64,000 bases of DNA. Origin: Daldinia sp. FL1419. Lineage: Eukaryota > Ascomycota > Sordariomycetes > Xylariales > Hypoxylaceae. Position numbers and translations under genes: made by a program. Every line of letters begins with the position of its first letter. The stretch's first letter is position 1. The stretch is taken from positions 216,031 through 280,030 of the forward strand of contig MU623376.1 of NCBI GenBank assembly GCA_025201765.1, given 5' to 3'. Below, in pieces: positions 43,655-55,000 of this stretch. The notes beneath the pieces were generated by a model. It made no database searches. It was not told the origin of the DNA and was given only the letters and a program-made list of their open reading frames with translations.

Positions 43655-45891
43655 GCTTATCCTATTAGTTGAATAGGAGCGCAATCCGTTTTGGAAATAA
43701 GAATTGATGTTGGAAATAGGCACCCGTACGATTCAATACCGAAAATATGACCCAACACGGTAAGCTGGTACCTTGCTCCCGTTCAAGTTTGTTCCCGCGT
43801 TTGACTATTTTTCTGTAATCCTCACGAATCTGGGATGGAGGGAACGTAGTATAAGTAAGTCTCCGACGTAGCAAAGGATAATGTAGTGTCACATAGGGTT
43901 GCCTGCATGAGAGAAGGTTGGGGATACAGTACATGGATGATTCTATACACAGTAACAGCATTGGGATTAGAAAACTACTGCCTTTCGACGATGGTATTTG
44001 CTCATCCTAAACGTGGCTTACGCTTGTATCTCTTAAGATTGATTTTCTTTGGAATAAAAATGCAGAAACAGACCATTAGTGTTTTTTACAGCGTATAGCT
44101 GTTTGCCTTCCTAAAGAATCAAACTACCTAAGTCATACGCGTCTCTGAAAATTCTTAGTAGGTAGGTAGGTATTGTATACAGTTGTTTTGGTATACTCCT
44201 AGCACACTGAAGATGTCGACTTGTCCTTGTAAGTCCTACCTCAATATAGGGGACGAAAATGAAATGGGAGGAACGTTTCAAAGCAGAAGAACATGAGCAA
44301 TATGAGATTATAGTATACAAACGCTACAGCGGTTAAATAAAGTGCCTTGGAACTTCAATAGTAGTGAAGGAAGTGAGAATATGGCCCTGTACAATAAACC
44401 CATTCAGTAAATTTGCTGATATTAGATATTTCCAATCATAGACCAAAGCTTTTTTTATTTCGGCTACGGGCTTAGTAGACCCAGTTGGTCAAACACGTTG
44501 TCGCTTGGGGTTTCGTCGCGATGGAGCGTGTTAGCCAAAACATTATCCACTTTTCAGCGCAGCAAACTAATTCGATGCGTCTCTTGATTAAGGGTCGCTA
44601 GTAAACAGCGAAGGATGTCGGGCTTCGCTATATTAAATGATTTTGCACCGTTGGGACGTTCGTGCTGTTTATAAGGGCTGAGGTAAGAACGTGTGGGTAC
44701 GCCGTGCTACGGGCGGCGTAGAGTTTGTATAGCCCACTTGGACGGTATCGCCGTAGACAGGTAACTGCTTTATTTGGTGAGTTTTCTGTCGATCGCTGGG
44801 GTGGCTAGTAAAAGGGGCGGTCCGATCTAGATCGGAGGAAAGGTGAGAGAAGGAATCGTGTGTAACTTACACGTGGGTTTTGAAGTTTAATTACACTAGC
44901 CGGTTAGTCGAAAAATAATATGGGGTAAATGTGACTGAGATGTACAGGATGTAATAAAAAAAACCTAAATTTAGGTATAGTACTGCCACCGGTAGCTGAC
45001 TTATATTATTACTTGCGGCACAGCTCAGCCACTTGATTTCTTCCTGACTACCCCGGATTGACGATCCAGGGATACGCCGTATTTTTGTAGCGTAACCAAA
45101 TCCACAATTGTATAACCACCTTTATACATACTATTTTGACTTCATGTAAGCAGCCTGCAGATATTATCGTGCGTTTTATGTACCCAACCAGCTCATTCAC
45201 CCAGACCCAGACCCAGACCCAAAGTAGACCCATTCAGCTTACAATTACCTATCCTATAAGCGAGTTACACAAAAGATCTCACGAAAGGAGATCCACTTAG
45301 TGTTGTGAGTGGAAAGACTATGGGCAGCGCGTCTGAGTACGCTGCATGATGGAATAAATATTCAAAGGATCAAAATATACCTAGTGACTATGGATCAACT
45401 CAACAGCTGCAACTAGTATTGGGATCTCCATCTCACTTTAACTGCAGAGTTGTCAGCATGCTCGAGTCTAATTCCTACCAGCTCTGTTTCCAAACTACTG
45501 ATTTACCAACACATTACTCTTAATAGTCAAGTGGTTCAAGGGCTGGCTGTGTTTAGTAGGGTTTTATGGGGTCAAGCCCTTATAATAGAGGTTTGGTTGA
45601 ATCCTACGATTATGTTAGTCAGACTATCGTTTTACCTACTTGATATCGACTAGTAGGGACGAGGATACGTGAACTTCATCTCTTAACCGCGTGCTAAGTG
45701 ACTTGCTAAGTGGAGGATCACGAAGACTAAGCTAGGTGCTGAACTTGTGAGCTGAATAGGATAGTATTCTAGCCTAGTGATCGTTACGAACCAAGGAGTA
45801 TGTCGACAAAGTATATTAAACCCAAACATTCCCCCTTTCAAGATCTTAATCACATCATCCATCACACACACAAAACAAGCAACACTTGTCT
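43655..45891. other. intergenic, 2.2 kb
   Basis: Upstream of the four-domain gene and of the secreted protein gene. It holds TAGGTAGGTAGG at about 44158, a (CAGACC) microsatellite at 45200-45220 and nothing coding that I can support. Confidence 0.5.
45200..45220. repeat. (CCCAGA) microsatellite
   Basis: Three and a half units of cccaga in non-coding DNA. Confidence 0.85.
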
Positions 45892-45899
45892 TATATATA
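45892..45899 (+). promoter_or_regulatory. TATA box of the secreted protein gene
   Basis: TATATATA lies 70 bases before the start codon, in an A/C-rich leader (CACACACAAAACAAGC upstream, A/C-rich to the ATG). This is the usual layout of strongly transcribed fungal genes. The transcription start is not known. Confidence 0.5.
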
Positions 45900-45968
45900 C
45901 ACTCATAACGAAATCTACACTTTAACGGATATCTATACATTCAGATCATCTCGACTCACAACGCCAAA

Positions 45969-46400
45969 ATGAAGGCTACCTACGCAATCTTCCTCCTCGC
46001 CGCCCAAATGGCCAGCGTCCTCTCTTCTCCCTCTCCTGCGGTCCTTAACGCAGAGTGCGACGCCTCAGGGGCCATCGACATCGCTCAACTTCCCGAAGGC
46101 ATCGACGCGGGTGCCGTTCGCAAATGCGTTGAGCACCCGCTAGGCAGCGCGAGCGAGGAGTCTATCGCGAAGCGGGAAGGCGCTCTCTTCGAGCGAGACT
46201 GCTGGTACGGAAAGTCCCACGGGTGCAGCAAGGGCTACTGCTGGAAGACGTGCGGAGACGGCCCCTGGTGCTGGACTGCGCGCAACGGCGGCTTTGGCGA
46301 TTGGTACACGTGCAAGTCCGACAACGACTGCCAGACGTCTTACTCGTGTGGCGAGTCGGCGGGGGGCAAGGAATGCAAGAAATGCGGCTGCAGCTGCTAG
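45969..46400 (+). CDS. small secreted cysteine-rich protein
   Basis: Intronless, 143 residues. A classical signal peptide (MKATYAIFLLAAQMASVLSS, cleavage near residue 20) is followed by a propeptide-like section without cysteine pairs. A possible Kex2-type KR site lies at about residues 67-68 (AKREG). The C-terminal 70 residues are rich in Cys (12), Trp and Gly. The pattern is CWYGKSHGCSKGYC-WKTCG-WCW-FGDWYTC-CQTSYSCG-CKKCGCSC. It resembles the cysteine-rich secreted proteins induced in incompatibility reactions (IDI-2-like) and other apoplastic effectors. This is a resemblance in pattern, not a proven homology. It probably folds as a disulfide-knotted extracellular protein. G+C is higher than the surrounding DNA. 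A TATA box and a short leader precede it. A role in antagonism, colonisation or non-self response is inference. Confidence 0.83.
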   Translation: MKATYAIFLLAAQMASVLSSPSPAVLNAECDASGAIDIAQLPEGIDAGAVRKCVEHPLGSASEESIAKREGALFERDCWYGKSHGCSKGYCWKTCGDGPWCWTARNGGFGDWYTCKSDNDCQTSYSCGESAGGKECKKCGCSC

Positions 46401-46999
46401 AGGAATTATGCCAGATGAGAAGTTGGGGCTCGGGGTCTGTGTAAATATAAAACGGTCTCTTGGAGATGGGAAAAGGAGATACCGACGTCATCGCGGCATT
46501 TTAGGGGGTCATTCGGTGTAATCTCACCTATATTTGGTTTTGTTTTCTGAGTCGATAGAGTTGCTTGGATTGTTTATAAGGGGCTTTACTCACCAATACA
46601 CTCGTTTAACGCGGAAAACGTAGCTAAGTTCTGGCCCTCTGAAGTGATATCCATGTTCTACTGGTGCCTTGTGAATATCAGTTGGATAGAAATGAAGCGT
46701 TCGTTTTAATTACATAAGTAGGAAGCAGTGCACTAAAATCTGTAAATCATCGTAGATATTCAATTAATATCGAGGTTAACTGCTGCGTATATTACTAGGT
46801 AGGTAGTTTGCTCCGGAATGTGTATCTCATAGTTTCGTTTATGTCTCATGATCATTTCGCAAATCCGTGCATAATCCACTGATTAACTCCTCATTCCCAG
46901 CCGTAAGTCCTGTGTATTAGTTTATTCAATTATCGTTAAAAAGGCGCCCCCATCATGTGTAAACTGGGACTGTCCTAGATGTATTCAGAATCTTGACCG
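46401..46999. other. intergenic
   Basis: 600 bp between two converging genes. TACTAGGTAGGTAG at about 46793. No gene seen. Confidence 0.5.
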
Positions 47000-47800
47000 T
47001 CACGGTTTGGTCCCTGGGTCGTCAATCCGAACTACTACCTGTTCGTTGTCGGCAGTATAGGCAAGCCAACTGAATCGTGTGCCGGTACGAGCGACGTATT
47101 CCTGCCATGCGCGATGCTCGTCGTGTTCCCAGCCTGGGAAGTTGAAGTACTCGTCGAATATTACGATTGAACCTGCCACTAGACGTGGTCCGCAGTGCTC
47201 CAGTACGGTTACTGCCGAGGAATATAGATCGCTGTCTATATGGAGCAAGGCGATGGGCCCGGGGTGCTCGGCAAGGAATGGCGCCAAGGTTTTGTCGAAC
47301 CATCCGACCACCAGTTCGGCGCCGGGAATCTCAGGAGGTGCTTCAACGGCGAAAGCTCCAGGGCGGATTACCCAACGCCAGGCTTCCGGAAGACCTTCAA
47401 AGGAGTCAAACCCGTAGACTCCACCAGATCGCCGAGCCGCAATTTTCCGGAGAGTAGAGCCTTGATAGACCCCAAATTCAAGAGCCATGCCTTCTTTCGG
47501 GGCCTCATCCAGAGCATGCCGTAGTGTTTCGTATTTATCGTAGTAAGGCATCGCGTCGGGGAAATTTTCATTGACAAACCGCGCACTTGAACTTGCTGCC
47601 TCACGCCAGGCGGCCTCATATATGTCTCGTCTGTTACGGTGATCGGCTTTGTTCCTGCTTTCGAGTATATTGTCGAGGCGCGCGGCGAGCCATTCTTCGT
47701 GCTTATCGAACCGCGCATCAATACGGTTTTGGACAGTTTCGTCTACTACATTGGTCACGTATGCGCGCAGACGCGACCATAGTCTAGTCCCGAGTGACAC
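47000..47800 (-). CDS. TylF/MycF-like class I methyltransferase, no ATG in the conserved 5' part
   Basis: Open frame of 266 codons, intronless, ending at 47000. SAM-methyltransferase fold of the macrocin-O-methyltransferase type. Motif I is ALEFGVYQGSTLRKIA, then VYGFDSFEGLPEAWR, VVGWFDKTLAPFLAEHPG and IALLHIDSDLYSSAVTVL (acidic metal-binding D-S-D). Then come GSIVIFDEYFNFPGWEHDEHRAWQEYV and a C-terminal strand NEQVVVRI. These are typical of bacterial relatives that methylate sugar or small-molecule hydroxyls with Mg2+. The region from 47800 to about 47555 looks coding but contains no ATG. It opens with GTG (47800), and the first ATG is at codon 83 (MPYYDKYE), inside the conserved part. I found no convincing upstream exon. 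G+C is high. It may be a bacterial gene acquired by the fungus, or one whose first exon I have missed. Confidence 0.75.
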   Translation of the reverse strand: MSLGTRLWSRLRAYVTNVVDETVQNRIDARFDKHEEWLAARLDNILESRNKADHRNRRDIYEAAWREAASSSARFVNENFPDAMPYYDKYETLRHALDEAPKEGMALEFGVYQGSTLRKIAARRSGGVYGFDSFEGLPEAWRWVIRPGAFAVEAPPEIPGAELVVGWFDKTLAPFLAEHPGPIALLHIDSDLYSSAVTVLEHCGPRLVAGSIVIFDEYFNFPGWEHDEHRAWQEYVARTGTRFSWLAYTADNEQVVVRIDDPGTKP

Positions 47801-50788
47801 CCGAGGTGTGACGAGAATGTCGTGCTGCTTCGTGGGTGTGGTATGATTTGCTAAATATACTTAGCAACCGGAACGTTGGCCTTGAAAGAAGCTACCAAAA
47901 AGTGAATTTACGTGGTCGACCAGCTAGTAAAAATGGTTCTTTCCGTTCCACGAATTAAGGGATGAAGCTGTACAACCCCTATTCCGTCTTCCCGGGTATG
48001 GATTGACACCCTATTGTGTAGCATTTTGAACAACTATTTAAACGAAAAAGAATTCTCACTTACTAGCCATTAGACTACTAGATGGAGATGCATCCGCTGC
48101 GACCGCCTGTTGTGTTACCGGAGGACGCATTATGTCGAGTAGTACATGCAAATATGGTCCTTACTGAGCGCAGTTCACAGTTTTATAGGTAGTCGGGAGG
48201 AAGGTTGCAGAATGTGGCAGTGTGATTGATCACCTTAGAAATCATTTTGCTACGTCCTTCCATCCCTAATATAAGTCTTGATACAGCCGCACGATGCTGC
48301 AACTCATCTCATAGGTATTGCTTCTTCGTTCTTAATTAGTCCGAATTACGGCCGCCCTCCCCGACGAAGGTGCAGAATTCAGCTGTCGATGACGAAGGGT
48401 ACGGCAACTGGATTGGGACTCTTTGGGCGGCAATCAACCGCGAAGATAACTATACAAAGTCGAGTGTACTGCAGAAAACATGTATGGACGCCGGTTATCG
48501 TTTATATCGCCGATGCATACGCGGATGTGATAACCAAACGTGGGGGTGAAGTATACCGATAGTGTCGAGGAAATTATATGTAATCTGTAACACGAACTCG
48601 CGCCCGAATGCAACTCACACGAGAGTAATAGGGGCGGTTAGTTATATTGAAGCCTACGCCGTTGGGTGAGATTTACGAGTTGCCAATCGGACTTTACCCC
48701 GGAGTTCAACGTGCCGCACGCCTCACGCCGCATATTGCATTCTCCAAGGGAATCTTCGCAATGCGGTTGCTCCCTTTGCCTTACGGATTGCAAATATCAT
48801 GTATAATAGCCATTAAACTGACTCAAAGAATACAAGTTAAGTAGGCAGCCGAAATGCACTGTTAGTGGTACGATCTAAGTCTTCGTCGTTTTGTTATTTA
48901 GGATAAAGTCATCTTCGTGTTAGGTAGGTAGGCAAGCTTGGCAAATGCGATGCGACTCTTACTCCCTACGATGCGTAACACATTGATAATCAGAGGGTTC
49001 GGGGACCTGAAATCTAACTGCTACCATTTTGGTATTTTGTTGCAGAACCCGTCCCAAATACTCTTTATTCTGGCACCGAGAATTGACTAGCGGTGCACGA
49101 AACCATAACGGAGCCGCCAGCCTTGTATCATGACGGCTGTTTCGCGTTTGGGATATAGCGAAAGCTATTATGCGGTAGGTATAAGAGCGGTATTGTAATA
49201 TAAAACTGGTATTAATGAGAATCCTACTATCTAAATTACATTAAGAGATGCGTATCTATCTTGCATAATCTACCCCTATAAGAACGTTACATACTTTTGT
49301 GTGTCTAGACACATGCCAAGTGAGTCGCCTCATTATTCAAGCACGCGTCCCGAAAAGAACCTAAGTTAAAATGAGATGTTTGCCGGTAGCTATTGTCGTG
49401 TGATGTTATTGGAACTGGATTCAAAAACTCTGTGTCGCAAATGTGGCTCTTCTGTGGTTCGTTATAGATAAAGCTATGTTATTGAGTAAAACGTCGCAAA
49501 ATCCGAGTCAAAGCGATACCGATCATTGGGAAACTATGGGAGGAATACCGAATTCTTTTTTAAAAAGGGTGTCGGTGGAAAGATTGCTATACCTACATCC
49601 ATACCTGCGGGAAAGCCCACTTGAAGGCGATTGGTACTATACCTTCTAACTAGGATATGATTGAACGTAATAAATAGAATGAGACTCGATGTAGCATCAT
49701 TGGTAACTCGCGTATGTGAGGTGTGGTGTGTACACCTTACATTGCTTACTAGGAGATCCTTCCTGGCCATGAGGCTCTCGGCAACTAAATCCACGTATAG
49801 AATGCCGTTAATTCTATCAAACACTCTTATATCTGGAATTCAGTCGTGTAGGTCTCTGTCGGGACTATAGTGCTAGATTATTGTCAAATATTGGCTCTCC
49901 CATTTTACACCAACCACAGCGAAAAGTAATAGAGAATATTTCATCGTACCTGAACATGATAATAACTTTTAGTAATAGACTTCTAACGAACATAAAATCT
50001 TGTAAGATGGCCCAAGGATATCATGACAAATACACATTGGATCTTTAATCTAGCCGAAGACCTCAGTGTAGTTTCATCGAGGCAGTTGCATCTAGGAAAT
50101 GATATCAGTATCGATTAGGGAAAACTCGTGTACTCTTTATTAAGTAGCCTCTTGATCTTCTTGATCTTCTTACCTTGGTCCTCTCTCGGGAAAGAATCGC
50201 TTGTAAAGGAGTCAGGTTGTGATCTAGGGACCTACCTACCTAGAACTTCAAATATCTAACTATGGCGGCAGTGTACCATGGCTTGTAGAAGGAAGTCTAT
50301 ATACAAATGAATCCATGGATGCAACCTCTAATTAAACCAGGTACCTAACGCTCAAGACGCGGGTATTACTATAAGTAAGCAGTTTGCATTGTTCCGGACT
50401 AATCAGCTATACGAATCAAGGTAATGAGAAAAATTCCGATAGTAGGGGTTTCATGGAGGCTTTAAAACATCACCGGAGCGCCCTTCTTCATCTATCAAAC
50501 CCAAGTAAAGTCACTATTGTTCTTACTCACGTCTAGGTGTTGTCAATGCTACTTATTATTACGTTGATACGGTAGGTGCTTCAACTATCTCTTGCATGAT
50601 GTTCTTAGATTTTCGTTGACTTCTCGACATCTAGTCTAGGATAGAGCGATTTGTCTATTGCGGCTATTTAATTTGCAGAATACATAAATCTGCTTCTTGA
50701 CGTTAGGAATAGTTGTAATTGATCGTTAAAATAACCATCAAAGATCGCACCAAGGTACCTAAGCAACGCCCTAAACGACTTCGAGGTT
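47801..50788. other. 3 kb intergenic region
   Basis: No gene supported. Open stretches at 48278-48562 and 48647-48844 have no recognised motifs. TAGGTAGGTAGG words occur at about 48921 and 50230. Confidence 0.5.
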
Positions 50789-51610
50789 CTATTGTGAAGG
50801 CTCAATATTCCACCTTCTTCTCAATCGCGCAGGCGACGGGTGCATGGACCACCAAATTTCATCTAGCATCCTGGGTTCCTCACTCGGCCCCTCTTGTTCA
50901 TGTTCGCTCGATTGATCAAGCTCGGATGCATATCGAACGGTACGAGTGATGCGTTGCAGCGGTACGCACATGTCAAGCGCAGTAAAAAGCGACTCCGCCA
51001 ATACCTCAGCTGCGATTTTGAACACCGGCTTAAACCATGGGGCCTCGTCGTGGTCTTCCTCCAGGCCGCTATCCTTGTAAGCCGAGACCGCTAAAAGAAA
51101 TGGTGCCCGAGGCCTCCAGAAAGTGCTCTGCTCGTCGGTGGCCGACGCTTCACTCTCGAAGGACTCGATCGCTTCGGGAGACGCGCAGAGGAAAACGTCC
51201 CAGCACAGCCCGTGATCCAGAGTAGGTCTCAGAGCGGCATACCTGGCCCGGAGTGAATCCGCGTTAGGTATTGTCGTATCCGTTCCATTCTTGGTCGATA
51301 CTTCATCTATCCATCGAATCTCAAACTTGGCTCTAGCCTGGTTAAAATCGTCCGGGAGCGAAACTCCTTCTTTCTGCGCTTGAGCAATGTCGCGCGCAAA
51401 AGGCAACTCGACAATTCGTGTAAACTGCTCCTGGAATCTAATCCAGCGATCGTCGTTATCGTCGCCAAAGTTGGCGGCGCGGAATGCGACAAACCCCCAC
51501 TTTTGACCATGGAAATGCTTTCTCCAGGTTCTAAGCCAATTCGGCGCGGAGAGGACAGCTTTTGGAGCGTCATTCTTCGTCGTCGTGGGAGCGATGGCCC
51601 TTTCTGCCAT
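50789..51610 (-). CDS. conserved fungal protein of unknown function
   Basis: Intronless, 273 residues. It starts at the ATG at 51610. The conserved-looking core runs HGQKWGFVAFRAANFGDDNDDRW (about 33-55), then RWIDEV (about 98-103). It also has GLCWDVFLCASPEAIESF (about 134-151) and WFKPVFKIAAEVLAESLFTAL (about 187-208). Many Asp/Glu residues and no membrane segment. The pattern W-G-F-V-x-x-R-x-x-x-x-D-D near the start and R-W-x-x-E/D-V further on occurs in a large family of small ascomycete proteins with no known function. The C-terminus is charged (EHEQEGPSEEP). I cannot assign an activity. Confidence 0.65.
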   Translation of the reverse strand: MAERAIAPTTTKNDAPKAVLSAPNWLRTWRKHFHGQKWGFVAFRAANFGDDNDDRWIRFQEQFTRIVELPFARDIAQAQKEGVSLPDDFNQARAKFEIRWIDEVSTKNGTDTTIPNADSLRARYAALRPTLDHGLCWDVFLCASPEAIESFESEASATDEQSTFWRPRAPFLLAVSAYKDSGLEEDHDEAPWFKPVFKIAAEVLAESLFTALDMCVPLQRITRTVRYASELDQSSEHEQEGPSEEPRMLDEIWWSMHPSPARLRRRWNIEPSQ

Positions 51611-52004
51611 TTTCTAATACGAATCTTGCTGCTTCTTCCTACTGGCGTTCTCTTATCCCGGAAGAGAAAATAATAAATAAAGGGGGAGGGGTTATGATGG
51701 CACGGACACTGAACTCAAGAATGCCCTCTTAGTACGGCGGGGTTTAAAAATCAGTCACAAATTCAGTAAATCCTTGCGTTAAGACAGTTAAGTGAAGAGG
51801 AGATATTTTGGCAATTTTCGCACACTCTTATTATTACAATTTCCCCAATATCATCTTTAATCTGCATCTCCTTGAATACCCCCTAACCTAGAGCACATAC
51901 TGCATTTTTCTAAGCATATTCCTCTTAGAGCAAATAATAAGTTCAATGCTCTCTGACCAGCCCATAGATCGTCTGAATACCCTTATGGAAACCCCGCCAA
52001 CTTC
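51611..52004. other. intergenic
   Basis: About 0.4 kb between two minus-strand genes. No feature recognised. Confidence 0.45.
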
Positions 52005-55000
52005 CTACTGCTGATGACGCTTATTATGCCAAGACGGAAAGCCCTCTATAAATCTTCTGACGACAGACCTGGATTCACGTCGGTTCTTTGGCTGCGGTGC
52101 CAACGCCCGTAGATTCTTGCCCGTATTAGGAACACCCTTGGAGGCTGGAGTTTCACGCCTATGTATTTTAGACGGCCATCCTTTATTTACAGAAAACGGT
52201 CGTTCTCTGTAGGATGCCTGATGTGCAGCTGAGATAGTACTTTGGATATTCTGAAGGTTTTCACCGAAATGCTTCAAGCCGTACATCTGGGAAACGAGGC
52301 TCTCAACACCGGCTTCATTCAGGACTTGGTATTCCAACTCGTACTTGTTATCCATGTTGCGTGTGAGGGCGTCGACGAGCTGCTCATGCGCTTGCCGATT
52401 TTCTAGTAAATCATCAAGGCGCTTTCTGCTCCCACCGACATGTACTTTCATCTCCTCATCCCTGATGAGCATGTCTAGATACTCAAGCGTCGCGTCGTTA
52501 TAAGGAGTAATAGAATATTTCTTGAGAAAAACGCCGAACCGAGCAGATGCTTTTTGAATAACGGCATGCTCGGCTTTGTATTCATCGATAAGCTTGCTAA
52601 GCCTCTCAATTGTCGCTTCTCTTAAGGTTACGTCGTCAGAGTTCGCTTTGAGTTGCCGCTCGACCTCAGTATCCTTAACAACGGCCATATATTCTTCAAT
52701 TTCGTACAGGACGTGGAGGTGCGACTGCCAATGATGTCCGCAGCTGAGACAGTGATTGCTGCCCCGGAACGCGGCACAGCGGATGAGGCCAGGATGAGCC
52801 ACCTGATCTTGCTGGACGTCTGTTAGATAGCATTCAGGGTGGCAATGTGTCTTGTATATGGTAACAATTGAGCCTCCTCCATCATCCCTGAGCTCAAGAC
52901 AGGCCTTGTCCTTGCAGACAGTTCGCGGCTTATCAAGCTCCTTAGTCCGTAAATGGATCCTCTCAATATGAAGTCGCTGCCTCAAATTTTCTCCGCTGAC
53001 GCGAGTATCCTTCACTGTAGGTAGAAGACTGTGTAAGCAAGGATTTCAATTCGACCTTCGAGGAATTGCTATTTGAAAAATAGGACAGCATCCCGAAAGT
53101 ACGAAGAAATCTTCAAATAAAGTTGATATAAATATAACTCACTTTCTTTGATCTTGTCCTCTGATACGGCAATATTAGCCTTGACAAGAGCTGAGATCTC
53201 GGCCATTGGTTTAGTTAAGCTCGCTATTAGCTGCCTGGCGCCGTTGAGGCTAATAGTGCTCTTCACTTTGTGTGGTGTCTTGGACTTGAAATAATCAACG
53301 AGGCGCAGTGACTCCATCCTCGAATGCTTCCAACTACGACGAAAGTCCTCTTCGTTCTCCATTACAATACCATTCTTGAATGCAGCAAGGTAACGGAAGC
53401 TCTCCGAGTCAAAGCAGTAGGTCGTATGGGTTGTTAGAGATAGGCCAACGTCGGAATGGTTTTGTATGAGAGTACTTAGCGGACCGAATGTATCACCCGG
53501 CGTGTAGTTAGAAATGCGCGTGTTGGTGAAGCCAAAAGCCATGTTATTTGCCGCCGAGCGATGGAGATGTGTCAAGAGTTCTTTCATGCAGAAATTGAAA
53601 GTAACGGTCAATCGCGAATTGTTTGACTTCACTAGGATAAGTACGCCGTGCAGCTCATCATAACTGCTCAGAGTAGATAGTATATCGGCCATATTCTTTT
53701 GGTCGAATTGGATCCCTCGTGTGTCCCCAATGCCTGGAGTATCAATCAACCGAATTGTACGGTTGCCAATAGTGACAGGGTAGACGGTGGTCTTTTGTGT
53801 GGCGGACGCTCCTTTGCTTCCATCCTGCTCATCGTCTCTCGCCCCGACTTTCACTTCAATTTGCTGGATCGTTCCACCAGGTCCATTTCTATCCATAATT
53901 TGTGTAGAGAACGAGCATGGTATAAGCCAATTGAGTTCTTCTGCGGCTTTGGCCTCGTCTAGTGTATTGAATGTCAGGTAGTTAACGAATGCATTGATGA
54001 AGGTCGATTTACCCACACCGGTCTCGCCCAGGATCAGAATATTGACGTTGTCCGAATCCCCTAGGTTCTTCAGCTGCGATAAAACATAATGAGAGGGACA
54101 CTTTTCGAAAGTGTCACCGTGACTTGAATGGTTGCATTTAAAGCGGAAGTTTTCGTACAGACTACGCCCGCAATCGCAATATATATATTTGTCGGTGAAG
54201 CCGAATTCAACAGGAGCACGACACTTGGAACATTTCCATTCACATTTGCGACTCCGGCTGCAGTTCCTGTACGGGCATGGCATAGTGATAAGGCGTCTCT
54301 TCAGTGGCCTCTGAATATCCCGAATTTCAAGTGTGTCCGCGGTATACTGGACAAAGCACTGTTTTCCGAGCCAATTCTGCTCCTCGAGAACATCCTCGGA
54401 GATCATTTCTCCTTTCTCATAGTAAGAGATATTAGCACAAGTGGGGGAATCCCCAAGAACTTCATCGTCAAATACAAGATAGAGAGTACCGGGCTTCTGG
54501 TGCTCTAATAAGTACTGGAACAAGCCCACATTGCCGTTCCACGATTCGCTCTCATGCAGGGCTGCATCGTTGATCGAGAAGACGTAGACGTTTTTGTTGC
54601 TTATCAAATTAACAACTGGATCTCTATTGTCGACGTACATTGCGCCCATACGTGTAGCTTCAAGCACAAACTTGACCTTGGTGATCTGAATGTCGGTCGA
54701 GTTCGCCAGAGTAACCGGAGATGTTTTGATGCTCGTATATGCGTTATAGAGATCCTCGAGAAGACTTTCTATACCCTTTCCACCTCGTACACTCACGAGG
54801 GCATCTGCACACTGTTGCCCAAAGCTCTGTAAGGTAGTTTCTAGGTGGTATATTTTCCATTCAATGTCCTTGCGAAGGCGCTCCGAATGATACTTATCAT
54901 TTTGCGAAAGGTACTCGTGATGGTCGTACAGTTTCCGCTGAGACCAAGCAAATTCATCGAATAATCGGATCAAGCGTCGTTCAGTTTCCGGGTTTACTGA

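Noticed and set aside
43655..43723. Upstream extension of the four-domain protein by 23 residues
   Set aside because: It opens with GTG. The first ATG at 43654 is directly followed by the helical start of the methyltransferase-like domain.
53069..53142. C-terminal end of the GTPase exon as a true end at 53069
   Set aside because: A GTGAGT donor at 53142 and a CTACAG acceptor at 53015 join a downstream exon in frame.
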